Assembly: GCA_026707585.1 (NCBI GenBank)
Contig: JAPOWQ010000025.1
Coordinates: 1 to 64,000 of the forward strand
DNA length: 64,000 nt
Direction of reading: 5' to 3'
Origin: Chloroflexota bacterium
Lineage (GTDB): Bacteria; Chloroflexota; UBA11872
A model generated the notes under the pieces. It did no database searches. It saw nothing but the letters and a program-made list of their open reading frames with translations, and was not told the DNA's origin. Made by a program: the position numbers and the translations under genes. Positions 1 to 8,000 of the stretch are shown piece by piece. Within the stretch, counting starts at the first letter, position 1. Every line of letters starts with the position of its first letter.

Positions 1-2
1 AC

Positions 3-1328
3 CTGATCACCCGGGGCCTGCTGGTGCACGAGGTGGGCCACGCCCGCTACACGACGCCCCGGGCCGAGGCCGCCCCGGTCGTGCACCAGGTGGCCAACTG
101 CCTGGAAGACGAGCGGATCGAGCGGATTATGGGCGGGCAGTTCTGGTCGGTGCGCGGGGCATTGACGGCCGTGTGTCGGGCCTCGTACGCCGCCGTCGGC
201 CCGCTGGGCCAGCCGCGGGGCGACTTGCAGGACCCCGACGATCCGCGCTGGGTGGTGATCGCCGCGTTGCACTGGCGGTGGGCGCAGCGGCTGGACGAGC
301 CGTTGAAGGGCGACCTGTCGCCGCGGAATCGGCGGCTGTGGCGCCGGGTGCGGCCGCTGGTGGAGCGCGCGTGGGTGGCCCCAGACACCGGGCGGGTGTA
401 CGACCTGGCGGAGGAGATCGTGCGGATCCTTGGTCTCGTGCAGGCGATGCCCGAGCCCCCGTTGGTCCTGGTCGCGCCCGGCCGAGGCACCCGATCGGAT
501 GCCGCCGAGCCGCGGCCGGGCGGTGCCGCCGCGTGGCAGGGCCCGGGCGAGCCGCAGGCCGGCGAGGATGATCTGCCGGCAGGTCTGGTGGGCGCCGGCG
601 GCTACGCCCAGTGGACCATGGCGCCGCCGGGGCCGCTGCTGCGGGCGGCGGAGCCGCTGGCCGGCGAACTGGTGGCGCGGCTCAGGCTGCCGGAGGTGGC
701 GCGGACGCCGGACTGGTCGGATCGGTACGGCCGGCTGAGCGTGCGGGCAGCGATCCGCAGCCAGGACGCCACCCCGTTTGTGGTCGCGGCCGAGCCGGAG
801 CCGGATCCCACGGCGGTGGCGGTGGGGGTGTTGCTGGACCGGTCGGGCTCGATGCAGGGGGCGGCGATGGAGGCCGCGCGCCTGGCGACGGCCGCGCTGC
901 ATCTGGCCTGTGCCGAGCTGGGCATCTGGCATGCCGTGACGGCCTTCGAGGGCGCTATGCCGATGGTGCGCGAGGACGAGGTCTCGGAGCAGACGCTCGC
1001 CCGCCTGGCCGGGCTGCAGGCCACCTCGGGGACCCGGATCGGCCCGTCCTACGAGGCGCTGCTGGCCCAGCTGCGCCCGCGGCCGGAGGCCCTGAAGGTG
1101 CTGGTGCTGATCCATGACGGCGAGCCCGAGGATGGCAGCACGGTCCGCCAGCTGAATGCCCGTGCGGCCGACGCGCGGATCGAGGTGCTGGGGCTGGGCG
1201 TGGCGCTGGAGGCGAAGAACCGCGCGGCGATGCGCGAGCTGTTTGCCGGCCGCTTCATCGACTGCCCGACGCCGGCGGCGCTGGCGCCCCTGCTGGCCGG
1301 CGTGGTGAACACCTTCCGACGGACCTGA
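3..1328 (+). CDS. VWA-domain protein with HExxH motif (CobT-like), 5' partial
   Basis: The frame is open to the window edge (codons for LITRGLL precede the first possible GTG at 24), so the true start lies outside. The N-terminal part carries HEVGH followed about 25 residues later by LEDERIE. This HExxH...E pattern is seen in CobT-like and metallopeptidase/VWA proteins. After a Gly/Pro/Ala-rich linker, a von Willebrand A domain follows with the MIDAS signature DRSGSM and a second acidic segment, IHDGEPED. Such proteins usually work with a MoxR/CobS-type AAA ATPase, which would be expected just upstream. The substrate is unknown. It precedes RadC-like, excisionase and integrase genes on the same strand and may be cargo of that element. 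Confidence 0.8.
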   Translation: MITRGLLVHEVGHARYTTPRAEAAPVVHQVANCLEDERIERIMGGQFWSVRGALTAVCRASYAAVGPLGQPRGDLQDPDDPRWVVIAALHWRWAQRLDEPLKGDLSPRNRRLWRRVRPLVERAWVAPDTGRVYDLAEEIVRILGLVQAMPEPPLVLVAPGRGTRSDAAEPRPGGAAAWQGPGEPQAGEDDLPAGLVGAGGYAQWTMAPPGPLLRAAEPLAGELVARLRLPEVARTPDWSDRYGRLSVRAAIRSQDATPFVVAAEPEPDPTAVAVGVLLDRSGSMQGAAMEAARLATAALHLACAELGIWHAVTAFEGAMPMVREDEVSEQTLARLAGLQATSGTRIGPSYEALLAQLRPRPEALKVLVLIHDGEPEDGSTVRQLNARAADARIEVLGLGVALEAKNRAAMRELFAGRFIDCPTPAALAPLLAGVVNTFRRT

Positions 1329-1572
1329 GGGCCCGTCGGGTCGGTGCGGTCTGGCCGCGCGCCGTGCGGCGCAGCCGATGACCGGCGGACGTATCGAGCG
1401 AACCGGCGACCAACCGCACGTCGGTCCGCGGCCGCCGCGACGTACGGGCGCGGCGCTTGCGACCGACGGTATTCGATGCGCACCGGGGCGTTCCCGCGAT
1501 GCCGCGGCGCCATGGCGACGTCCGGGATCAGGGAGCGCCCCGGACCTGCGCCCACCACACACGGAGGCTGAC

Positions 1573-2115
1573 ATGACGGAATCGAGGACGACTTTCTGCA
1601 ACGACGCCCTCCTCGACGCGCTGCGATGCAACCTGAGCCTGTTGCACGAATTGACGTTGCGCTACGGCGTCGAAACCCGCCCAGACCCAACGGACGACCC
1701 ACGGCCCGTCATCAACGGCCCCGATGACGTGCAGCACCTGCTGGGGCCCGAGATGGCGGGGCTGGCCCAGGAGCAGGTGCGGGTGCTGCTCCTGGACACC
1801 GCGCACCGCGTCGTCGGCCAGCGGGTGATTTACCAGGGGAACGTGCGGGCCGTGCTGGTTCGCCCCGCCGAGGTGCTGCGGCCGGCGGTGATAGAGGCCA
1901 TCCCTCGCCTCATCGTCTGCCACAACCATCCCAGCGGCGACCCGACGCCCAGCGCCGAAGACCGGGCGCTGACGCGGGCGCTGGTCGGCGCGGCCGATCT
2001 GCTCGGGATCCAGCTGCTCGATCACGTGATTATCGGCGGGGCGCGAGCGTTCAGCATGCAGGAGCATGGCCTGATGCCGCGACCCCTGCGGACGACGAGC
2101 AGGTCAGATCCTTGA
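1573..2115 (+). CDS. RadC-like JAMM/MPN+ domain protein
   Basis: This 180-residue protein carries the JAB/MPN+ zinc motif of RadC: HNHPSGDPTPSAED gives HxH...SxxD, preceded by LIVC. The ATG at 1573 has a GGAGG six bases upstream. The longer frame from 1378 has no ribosome-binding support and unlike codon use, so the shorter start was chosen. The N-terminal helix-hairpin-helix of full-length RadC is reduced to about 40 residues. RadC-type proteins are common on integrative elements, where their biochemical role is unsettled, and DNA repair should not be assumed. The excisionase and integrase genes lie downstream on the same strand. Confidence 0.85.
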   Translation: MTESRTTFCNDALLDALRCNLSLLHELTLRYGVETRPDPTDDPRPVINGPDDVQHLLGPEMAGLAQEQVRVLLLDTAHRVVGQRVIYQGNVRAVLVRPAEVLRPAVIEAIPRLIVCHNHPSGDPTPSAEDRALTRALVGAADLLGIQLLDHVIIGGARAFSMQEHGLMPRPLRTTSRSDP

Positions 2116-2547
2116 ACTTCAGCCCGGCACGCCGGCGGCTGGACGAAGGAGGTAATGGCCCGAGATCGGTACGGCCACCGGGCGATGCGTCCGTGCCAAG
2201 ACGATCCACGAATCAGAAAACTTGCGTGCGACGACCTCGTCAGCCGGTGGCTTCCTTCGAGTAGACATCCGCCACAAGGCTACGGAATCCTGCGTATCCC
2301 CACGGCGGGGAGGTGCGTACAGTTGTCAGGTGCGCACGGAACCGAAGTCGGTCATGCACGACGAGCGTTGCCCCGGCCAGCCCATGGGCATGTTTGGCTC
2401 GAGCTTGACGACCGAAGCGCCAGTCGGCCCAAGTCGGCTAGCGGTCGACGGCGCATCAAAACCGGACGACGCCCGTCGCGCCAGACCCGCGAATCAAGCG
2501 GGCGGCGCTGGTCCGCCCGGCACCGTGCGGCGACCCAGTAATTCACG
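2116..2547. other. Intergenic stretch without a confident gene
   Basis: About 430 bases between the RadC-like gene and the excisionase. An open frame at 2155-2541 has an AAGGAGGT sequence, but it sits only one base from its ATG, which is too close for normal initiation. The predicted product is Arg/Ser/Pro-rich with no recognisable fold. A CCCC-N5-GGGG element near 2300 could form a small hairpin. I see no gene that can be supported. Confidence 0.4.
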
Positions 2548-2775
2548 ATGACGCCGACCACAGCTGCCGATCCGCCTGCCGTGCTCACGGTCGACGAGGC
2601 GGCCGCGCTGCTTCGGACCGGACCAAAAGCCGTACGCCGAGCGGTCCAAGACGGCACGATACCGTCATTCCGAGTTGGTCGGCACATTCGCATTCCCTAT
2701 GCCGCGCTCATGCGGCTCATCGACAGCCCAGGTTCGGCCGCGGGTCCTGTGGACCCGGCGGACCTCACTCCCTAG
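2548..2775 (+). CDS. Excisionase-family HTH DNA-binding protein
   Basis: This 75-residue protein has the MerR-like/excisionase winged HTH pattern: LTVDEAAALLRTGPKAVRRAVQDG (LT..EAA..L....) followed by IPSFRVGRHIRIPYAALMRLI. It would bind DNA and set recombination direction, or act as a small regulator. The stop is 11 bases before the integrase ATG, and the AGGTGG ribosome-binding site of the integrase overlaps it, so the two genes are very likely co-transcribed. The length fits the family. Confidence 0.85.
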   Translation: MTPTTAADPPAVLTVDEAAALLRTGPKAVRRAVQDGTIPSFRVGRHIRIPYAALMRLIDSPGSAAGPVDPADLTP

Positions 2776-2786
2776 GTGGTACAGCT

Positions 2787-4079
2787 ATGGCTTCAATCCA
2801 ACGCCTCCGACGCGGCGCGTGGCGCGTCCGCGTCTATGACGGGCGCGACGACCGTGGTCGCAAGCGCTATCGATCCCGCACCGTCAAGGGCACACGCCGC
2901 GATGCCCAACGCGTCGCTTCGGATCTCGAACGCGAGGTCGAACTTGGGGTTTCGGCGGGCGCTGGCCGAAGCTCACTGAGCGGGTACCTGCACCAGCGCT
3001 GGCTGCCGCATGTCCGGCTGCACAAGCGACCGGGCACGCATGCTAGATACGCAGGCATCGTGGCTCGCCACATCGTCCCCGAGGCCGGGCACCTTGCGAT
3101 GCGCCGGGTCTCCCCGGCCGATGTCCAGCGCCTATGCGACGCGGCCATCGAGCAGGGCTTTGCCCCGGCCACGGTGCACCTGATTCATGCGGTCATTCAC
3201 AAGGCGCTCGCCCAGGCGGTCACCTGGCAATTGGTGTCGCGCAACGCGGCGGACGCTGTCGAACTGCCGCGCATCCCGCAACGTAAGGTGACGGTCCTCG
3301 ACCAGCCGGCGCTCCAGCGCTTGTTCGCGGCGAACGCGACGCAGCCCGTGTACCCGCTGCTAGTGTTGGCCGTGCTTGGAGGGCTCCGCCGCGGCGAACT
3401 GCTGGGGCTCCAATGGGCGGATGTTGACTTTGACCGCGGCTTTGTGGTCGTGCGCCGGAGCCTCACGCCGGTGCAGGGCCACGGGCTCGTCTTCGGTCCG
3501 ACGAAGACCCATCAGGCACGCATCGTGGATCTGGGACCGTTTGGGCTCACGGCCCTGCGCGAGCAACGTGCGCGCCAAGACACGCAGCGGCAGCGGCTGG
3601 GCGCGGGCTATGCCGACCATGACCTGGTGCTGTCGGATGCAATGGGCAAGCCGCTCCAGGTGAGTACGGTGTATCGCTGGGTGCGGGCGGCGCTTGCGCG
3701 GGCAGGGCTCCCACGTACCACGCGGCTCCACGATCTGCGGCACACGCACGCCTCGCTGCTGCTGGCGCGCGGCCACGCGCTGCCGGTGGTCAGCGAGCGC
3801 TTGGGGCACCGGGACAAAACCACGACTGCGAACCTCTACGCGCACGCGCTCCCGACCTCCCAGCGGGCGGCCGCACGGGACCTGGACGCCTATGTTTCCG
3901 GACATCGGGATGACGCGGGGATGACCTGGACCCCCTCGGCCGGGGTCCCCCAACAGGTGTGGGAGGGGTCGATGGAGCGGAAGACGGGATTCGAACCCGT
4001 GACCCTCTCCTTGGCAAGGAGATGCTCTACCACTGAGCCACTTCCGCCGGGCCACCAGAGGGTAGCCGCCCCATTCTAG
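2787..4079 (+). CDS. Tyrosine site-specific integrase, C-terminus reading antisense into tRNA-Gly
   Basis: Phage-type integrase. An arm-binding N-terminal domain spans residues 1-60 (GRDDRGRKRYRSRT), a SAM-like core-binding domain about 62-160, and the catalytic domain about 165-370. Catalytic residues are visible: Arg201 (LGGLRRGELLGL), His315 and Arg318 (HDLRHTH), His341 (LGHRD) and Tyr351 (NLYAHA). The ATG at 2787 has AGGTGG just upstream. The normal domain ends near residue 370, but no stop occurs until 4077. The last roughly 35 residues (from MERKTGFEP) are the antisense translation of the tRNA-Gly gene. The attachment site therefore probably lies in the 3' end of the integrase frame, and the tail is replaced on excision. 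Confidence 0.92.
   Translation: MASIQRLRRGAWRVRVYDGRDDRGRKRYRSRTVKGTRRDAQRVASDLEREVELGVSAGAGRSSLSGYLHQRWLPHVRLHKRPGTHARYAGIVARHIVPEAGHLAMRRVSPADVQRLCDAAIEQGFAPATVHLIHAVIHKALAQAVTWQLVSRNAADAVELPRIPQRKVTVLDQPALQRLFAANATQPVYPLLVLAVLGGLRRGELLGLQWADVDFDRGFVVVRRSLTPVQGHGLVFGPTKTHQARIVDLGPFGLTALREQRARQDTQRQRLGAGYADHDLVLSDAMGKPLQVSTVYRWVRAALARAGLPRTTRLHDLRHTHASLLLARGHALPVVSERLGHRDKTTTANLYAHALPTSQRAAARDLDAYVSGHRDDAGMTWTPSAGVPQQVWEGSMERKTGFEPVTLSLARRCSTTEPLPPGHQRVAAPF
3973..4047 (-). tRNA. tRNA-Gly (GCC)
   Basis: Read on the minus strand from 4047: acceptor GCGGAAG pairs with CTTCCGC, the D arm contains GCTCAGTGGTAGAGC, the anticodon stem CTCCT/AGGAG flanks a loop with GCC, the T arm has GGGTTCGAATCCC, and the 3' CCA is encoded. 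It is 75 bases long. It is the presumed integration target: the integrase lies directly on its 3' side and overlaps it antisense. The XRE gene ends 28 bases from its 5' end. Confidence 0.95.
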
Positions 4080-4564
4080 TCAGCGGCATCCTCGTCGGCC
4101 AACGGCGAGTCTGGCTGATCCGGTTCGATCTCGGCCAGCAGTTGCGCCAGCAGGTCGACCAGCGGCTGGCGGTAGGCGGCGGGCACCCCGCGCTCGGCCA
4201 GCGCCTGCGCGAGGGCCGGGCTGGCGGTGTGGAACTGCCAGCTTCGAGCCGAGTGGTCGAGGTCGAGAATCGCTTGGGCCTGAGAGCCGGCAGGGTCGGC
4301 ACGTCCCTCGCCGAGAAGCCACGTCATCCCCTCGCCGGGTTCGACCATCCCAGCATCCTCCACCATCCGTGCCAGCGCCTGCGCCGCCACGATGTTTGGC
4401 ACGGACAATCCGCGCGACCAGCGGTTGATCGTGCTCACGCTGGCATTCACCCCAAGGGCCCGTAGGCTCTGTGCGACGTCATTCAGTGTCCGGTCCGCGT
4501 AGCCCATATAGGCACGCAGCCGTCGCGCGAACTCGTTGCGTTCGTAGGTTCCTTGCCCTGCCAT
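4076..4564 (-). CDS. XRE-like HTH transcriptional regulator
   Basis: A 162-residue protein with an N-terminal helix-turn-helix of Cro/CI type at about residues 10-60 (NEFARRLRAYM..., LNDVAQSLRALGVNASVSTINRWSRG). The C-terminal part is helical and acidic with no recognised motif. It converges with the integrase: the two stop codons overlap by two bases. Upstream of its ATG is an AT-rich region with three CCAGTG-type repeats, which fit autoregulation together with the divergent small gene at 4716. It may be a prophage-like repressor or a toxin-antitoxin-type regulator; the sequence does not decide. Confidence 0.75.
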   Translation of the reverse strand: MAGQGTYERNEFARRLRAYMGYADRTLNDVAQSLRALGVNASVSTINRWSRGLSVPNIVAAQALARMVEDAGMVEPGEGMTWLLGEGRADPAGSQAQAILDLDHSARSWQFHTASPALAQALAERGVPAAYRQPLVDLLAQLLAEIEPDQPDSPLADEDAAD

Positions 4565-4591
4565 GGTCGATCAGAGGCGCAATCGTGACTT

Positions 4592-4650
4592 CCAGTGTGT
4601 CACCAGTGAGAGTGTATTGCAAGATTGACAAAATATGCTACCAGTGAGAG
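4592..4650. promoter_or_regulatory. Divergent promoter with three CCAGTG operator repeats
   Basis: CCAGTG occurs at 4592, 4603 and 4641. The last two copies share the longer form ACCAGTGAGAG (4602-4612 and 4640-4650), 38 bases apart and in the same orientation. Between them lies an AT-rich stretch with a TTGACA box at 4625-4630 facing the rightward gene; its -10 box is not clear. The position between a divergent XRE regulator and a small gene suggests regulator binding sites. Confidence 0.5.
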
Positions 4651-4715
4651 GATGCCCCAACGGGCGGGCACACAGTTCCTCTCCATTTCTCTCCATCCAC
4701 GAAGGAGTCCGGCCG

Positions 4716-5006
4716 TTGATCAGCACCACGGCGCCTCCGGCGCCCCGAAATCGGCACCACACAAAAGACAGGCAATCAACTGCCCGTGCGCTCGTCCTGG
4801 AACCGCGTCTCGCAGTCCTGCGGACACTGCGCGCGTGGGCAGCCGAGCATCAAATCGACACCAACGATCTGGCCGCCATGGATCGGGTGTTTGCAACGTT
4901 GGCGGCGGCCGACCATGGGCCAAGTCTGGACCTGGTAATGCGAGCCGCTCGCCGCCGAGTCATCGTTCAGGCCCGACAGCGCCGCCGCCCCGTGGCCTCC
5001 GGCTGA
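4716..5006 (+). CDS. Small hypothetical protein divergent from XRE regulator
   Basis: I chose a TTG start at 4716 because GAAGGAG lies eight bases upstream. The in-frame ATG at 4635 falls between the TTGACA box and the operator repeat and has no ribosome-binding site. The 96-residue product begins with a Pro/Arg/Thr-rich segment and continues as a probable helix bundle (LRTLRAWAAEHQI, MDRVFATLAAADH, LVMRAARRRVIVQ) with a basic C-terminus. No family is recognised. Its position opposite an XRE gene with shared repeats suggests it is controlled by that protein. Confidence 0.5.
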   Translation: MISTTAPPAPRNRHHTKDRQSTARALVLEPRLAVLRTLRAWAAEHQIDTNDLAAMDRVFATLAAADHGPSLDLVMRAARRRVIVQARQRRRPVASG

Positions 5007-5024
5007 CCGTGCCCTGACGCCCGA

Positions 5025-6059
5025 TCACACGCTTGGCGCGGCTCGAGCTGCGAGCCGGGCCGCAAGGCGAAGGGCGTATTCAATCCCACCAGGGTCGGCG
5101 ATGCCCTGTCCGACGATATCGAATGCCGTGCCGTGCGCGGGCGTTGTGAGCGTGACGGGTAGGCCGACGTGGACCGTGACGCCCTTGCCGAAGCCGAGCA
5201 GCTTGGTCGCGATCTGCCCCTGGTCGTGGTACATCATCAACACGCCGTCGAATTCTCCCCGCTTCGCTCGCAGGAAGATCGTGTCCGAGGGGATCGGACC
5301 AGCCACGCGAATGCCTTCGGCCTTGAGTCGCTCGACGGTGGGACGAATAGTGCGAATCTCCTCGTCGCCGAACAGGCCCTGCTCGCCCGCGTGGGGATTC
5401 AGCGCTGCCACGCCGAGACGCGCGGGACGCTTCCCCAAACTTCGCAGCGTCCGATCGGCCAGCCGCACCACCGCCGTCAGACGGTCCGGCGTGATCATGT
5501 CGGGCACGTCGCGCAGCGCGACATGTGAGGTGACCCTGAACGTGCTGAACTCAGGGATGACGTTCATCTCGCCGAAGAGACCGTCATGGCCGGTGAAGTC
5601 GGCGAACATGTGGGCCTCGTCCGGAAAGTGCCAGCCGCCGCGGTGAAGGGCGGCCTTGTTGAGCGACGCATAACAGAGGATGTCGAGGGCTCCCGCCGCC
5701 GCGAGGCCGATCATGTGCTTGAGCGTCTCGCCACAGGCGTGGCCAGACTCGGGCGAGACCTTGCCTCGCTCAGTCTGGTCGGGATCCATATTGCCGAGAT
5801 CCACGACCGGCACGGTGCGGCGAGACCAAGTCACGTCGTCGAGCCCCTTGTAGACGTGGTAGTCGAATCTCCGCTTGGCGTCCCGCATGCCCTGCTCAAG
5901 GACGCGCACGTCACCAACGATCACAATGCGAGCACAATCGTCGACGGCGCCGGAGGCCACGGCCTTCACGGCAACCTCGGGCCCTATGCCACAGGCGTCG
6001 CCGAGCATGAGCCCGACGAGTGGCAGGCCGTCAGCGGTCACACACGTTCCCCTTGCCAT
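5025..6059 (-). CDS. pdxA: PdxA-family 4-hydroxythreonine-4-phosphate dehydrogenase
   Basis: NAD-dependent oxidative decarboxylase of the PdxA/PdxA2 family. PdxA serves pyridoxal phosphate synthesis; PdxA2 paralogues act on phosphorylated four-carbon sugar acids. Family signatures are GDACGIGPEV near the N-terminus, HMFADFTGHDG, LNPHAGEQGLFGDEE, and YHDQGQIATK followed by TTPAHGTAFDIVGQG, which carry the metal-binding His residues. I prefer the ATG at 6059 (344 residues, family length). A longer frame from 6170 adds about 37 hydrophilic residues that do not resemble the family. It stands alone, divergent from the propeller gene, so biosynthetic versus catabolic use cannot be settled from context. 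Confidence 0.85.
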   Translation of the reverse strand: MARGTCVTADGLPLVGLMLGDACGIGPEVAVKAVASGAVDDCARIVIVGDVRVLEQGMRDAKRRFDYHVYKGLDDVTWSRRTVPVVDLGNMDPDQTERGKVSPESGHACGETLKHMIGLAAAGALDILCYASLNKAALHRGGWHFPDEAHMFADFTGHDGLFGEMNVIPEFSTFRVTSHVALRDVPDMITPDRLTAVVRLADRTLRSLGKRPARLGVAALNPHAGEQGLFGDEEIRTIRPTVERLKAEGIRVAGPIPSDTIFLRAKRGEFDGVLMMYHDQGQIATKLLGFGKGVTVHVGLPVTLTTPAHGTAFDIVGQGIADPGGIEYALRLAARLAARAAPSV

Positions 6060-6238
6060 GCTGGCTGGTGCGATGTCGCCGGTATCGCCACGCCGATCAG
6101 TGTTCCGACGACGTTCGATCAGCCTATCCGTCTCTGGCGCATCTTGTTGCCGGGCTGACCGCTCGGTCACTCCCGGATGCGCTCGCGCCCGCTATGGTGG
6201 CGCCTGCCGGTTCGTCCCCCGCAACTGAGACGTGGCCC

Positions 6239-7885
6239 ATGCCCCGACTGGACCCGACCGAACTCGTGATCGGCGATGCGCCGCAGTACTTCTTCGACAA
6301 CGGCATGGTCAGCGCCGTCGCCAACGTCACGCGCACGGTCCACAGGCCCTCCAAATCGCCGGCCAACCCCGTCATCCAGGCCGACCGGCCCTGGGAGCAC
6401 ATCACCTACTTTTCGTTTAATGGCTGGCAGGCCTGGCAGGACGCGGATACCGGACGCACCCACTGCATGTACGAGGACTGGTGGCTGGACCGCGACAAGC
6501 TGGCTCGCGGCGAAGGCGGCACCATTCACGCCTGGGCTAACGCACGCATGCGCTACCTCTACGCCCACACCGACGACGGCGAGACCTTCGCCAAACCTCC
6601 CATGGGCATGTTCAGCCACGACAGTGAAGACACCAACGTCGTGATGGGCTCGGAAGTCGACGGCTCGCCGCACTCCATGGGCCTGCTCCGCGACCCATGG
6701 GAAACCGACGAAGCACGTCGATTCAAGGCCCTGTACTTCCACGTGCCGCCCTCCGAGGAGGAGGTCGGCGGAGGCGTCGTTCGCCACGGCGTCTCGCCCG
6801 ATGGCATTCACTGGACGCCGCTGGACGAGCCCCCGGTAGTCGGCGCCGAGCGCGCGCGTCTGGACGACACGGCCATCGTCGCGGTCGATCCTGAATCCCG
6901 CGCGTATCTCGCCATCACCCGCCATCCGTTCATGGTCGGCGCGCCCGACCCGCTCCGCTTGCCGCCCCTGGGACCAACCGGCGGCACGCCCACCTTTGAC
7001 GTAGCCACCGACCAGCCCGGCGGCCGTAACCGTCGCCGAGTTTTCATGATGGAGAGCGCCGACTTTCACCATTGGACCCGGCCTCGGCTTGTGCTGGCCC
7101 CCGACCCCGACATCGACAACCTCGACACGTCCTTCTACGGCATGTCGCTGTACCGGGTCGGCGCCCAATGGCTCGGTTTCATGGGCGTGTTCAACATGGT
7201 TAGCAACACCATGCACGTGGAGCTGACGCACAGCCGCGATGGACGATCCTGGCGACGCGTGTGGCCGGGTCGCCCATGGCTGGAGCCCGGCCCGCTTGGT
7301 GCCTGGGACCAATTCATGGTCAATGTGTCCAGCGCGCCTGTCACCAAGGACGGTGAGTTGCGCGTCTACTACGGCGGCTCGCGCAACCATCACGACTGGT
7401 GGTTCGCCGGCCCGCCCGAGCAATACGCCGGTTCAACCGCCTGGGACCACCTGCCCGAGGTCAACGACATGAGCAACGTCGGCTATGCCCTGGGCCTGGC
7501 CCGCATGCGGCCCGACGGATTCGTGTCGCTGGACGCCGGCCGCGAGCGCGAGGGTCTCATCGTCACCGAGCCGATGGTCGCTCCCGGCGACCGCCTTCGC
7601 ATCAACGCCCGCTGCCGCCCCGGTGGCTTCGTTCGGGTTGAAGTCACCGATGCCCAGGACCGCCCGCTGCCCGGCGTCACCGAAGCCGACTGCGACCCCT
7701 TCACCGGCGACGCGCTGGACCACACCATCACGTGGGCCGGCAGTGCCGCGGTCCCGCACGGCGACGGCGGCGAGCCCGACCCCCGCCGTCCCGGCGCCCC
7801 CTTCCGCCGTCTCCGCTTCAGCCTTCGCAACGCCGAGCTTTATTCGTTCCAGTTCACCACGGAGGACGCCGCCCCGACTGGCTGA
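6239..7885 (+). CDS. Beta-propeller glycosidase-like protein
   Basis: A 548-residue soluble protein without a signal peptide. Repeated blade-like segments (ITYFSFNGWQAWQ, YLYAHTDDGETFAKP, HGVSPDGIHWTPL, MMESADFHHWTRPR, ELTHSRDGRSWRRV, LRVYYGGSRNHHDWW) have the alternation and SxDG...W pattern of five-bladed propellers of the GH32/GH43/GH130 type. A C-terminal beta domain follows (about residues 440-548). Acidic residues such as LDDTAIVAVD could be catalytic, but I cannot assign a family. The ATG at 6239 was chosen because the upstream in-frame region overlaps the pdxA promoter region. Sugar hydrolysis or phosphorolysis is inference. Confidence 0.65.
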   Translation: MPRLDPTELVIGDAPQYFFDNGMVSAVANVTRTVHRPSKSPANPVIQADRPWEHITYFSFNGWQAWQDADTGRTHCMYEDWWLDRDKLARGEGGTIHAWANARMRYLYAHTDDGETFAKPPMGMFSHDSEDTNVVMGSEVDGSPHSMGLLRDPWETDEARRFKALYFHVPPSEEEVGGGVVRHGVSPDGIHWTPLDEPPVVGAERARLDDTAIVAVDPESRAYLAITRHPFMVGAPDPLRLPPLGPTGGTPTFDVATDQPGGRNRRRVFMMESADFHHWTRPRLVLAPDPDIDNLDTSFYGMSLYRVGAQWLGFMGVFNMVSNTMHVELTHSRDGRSWRRVWPGRPWLEPGPLGAWDQFMVNVSSAPVTKDGELRVYYGGSRNHHDWWFAGPPEQYAGSTAWDHLPEVNDMSNVGYALGLARMRPDGFVSLDAGREREGLIVTEPMVAPGDRLRINARCRPGGFVRVEVTDAQDRPLPGVTEADCDPFTGDALDHTITWAGSAAVPHGDGGEPDPRRPGAPFRRLRFSLRNAELYSFQFTTEDAAPTG

Positions 7886-7940
7886 CCCGCCTGCTACCTC
7901 CAGCCGTTCAGGTCGCCTCGCGGTCTTTGGAAACCAAGGG

Positions 7941-7981
7941 AACTCGTCTAATTCAAAATCAAACTTTGAATTAGCCGAGTT
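7941..7981. promoter_or_regulatory. 41-bp palindrome upstream of the DUF4143 ATPase
   Basis: Two 17-base arms, AACTCGTCTAATTCAAA (7941-7957) and its complement at 7965-7981, differ at one position and flank a 7-base loop. The element is AT-rich in G+C-rich surroundings. It ends 19 bases before the ATG at 8001, leaving no room for a normal leader and showing no Shine-Dalgarno sequence. It could be an operator overlapping the promoter of a leaderless gene, or a terminator for the upstream gene, although no T-tract follows. Confidence 0.6.
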
Positions 7982-8000
7982 CCGGTACTAGCATCTGTAC

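Noticed and set aside
2155-2541. Open frame with a strong AAGGAGGT upstream
   Set aside because: The ribosome-binding sequence is one base from the ATG and the product has no plausible fold; kept only as part of a non-coding stretch.
4635-4637. ATG as the start of the small gene next to the XRE regulator
   Set aside because: It lies within the promoter/operator and has no ribosome-binding site; TTG 4716 with GAAGGAG is better supported.
6167-7423. Minus-strand open frame opposite the propeller gene
   Set aside because: High-G+C antisense frame; the plus strand has clear domain repeats and codon bias.
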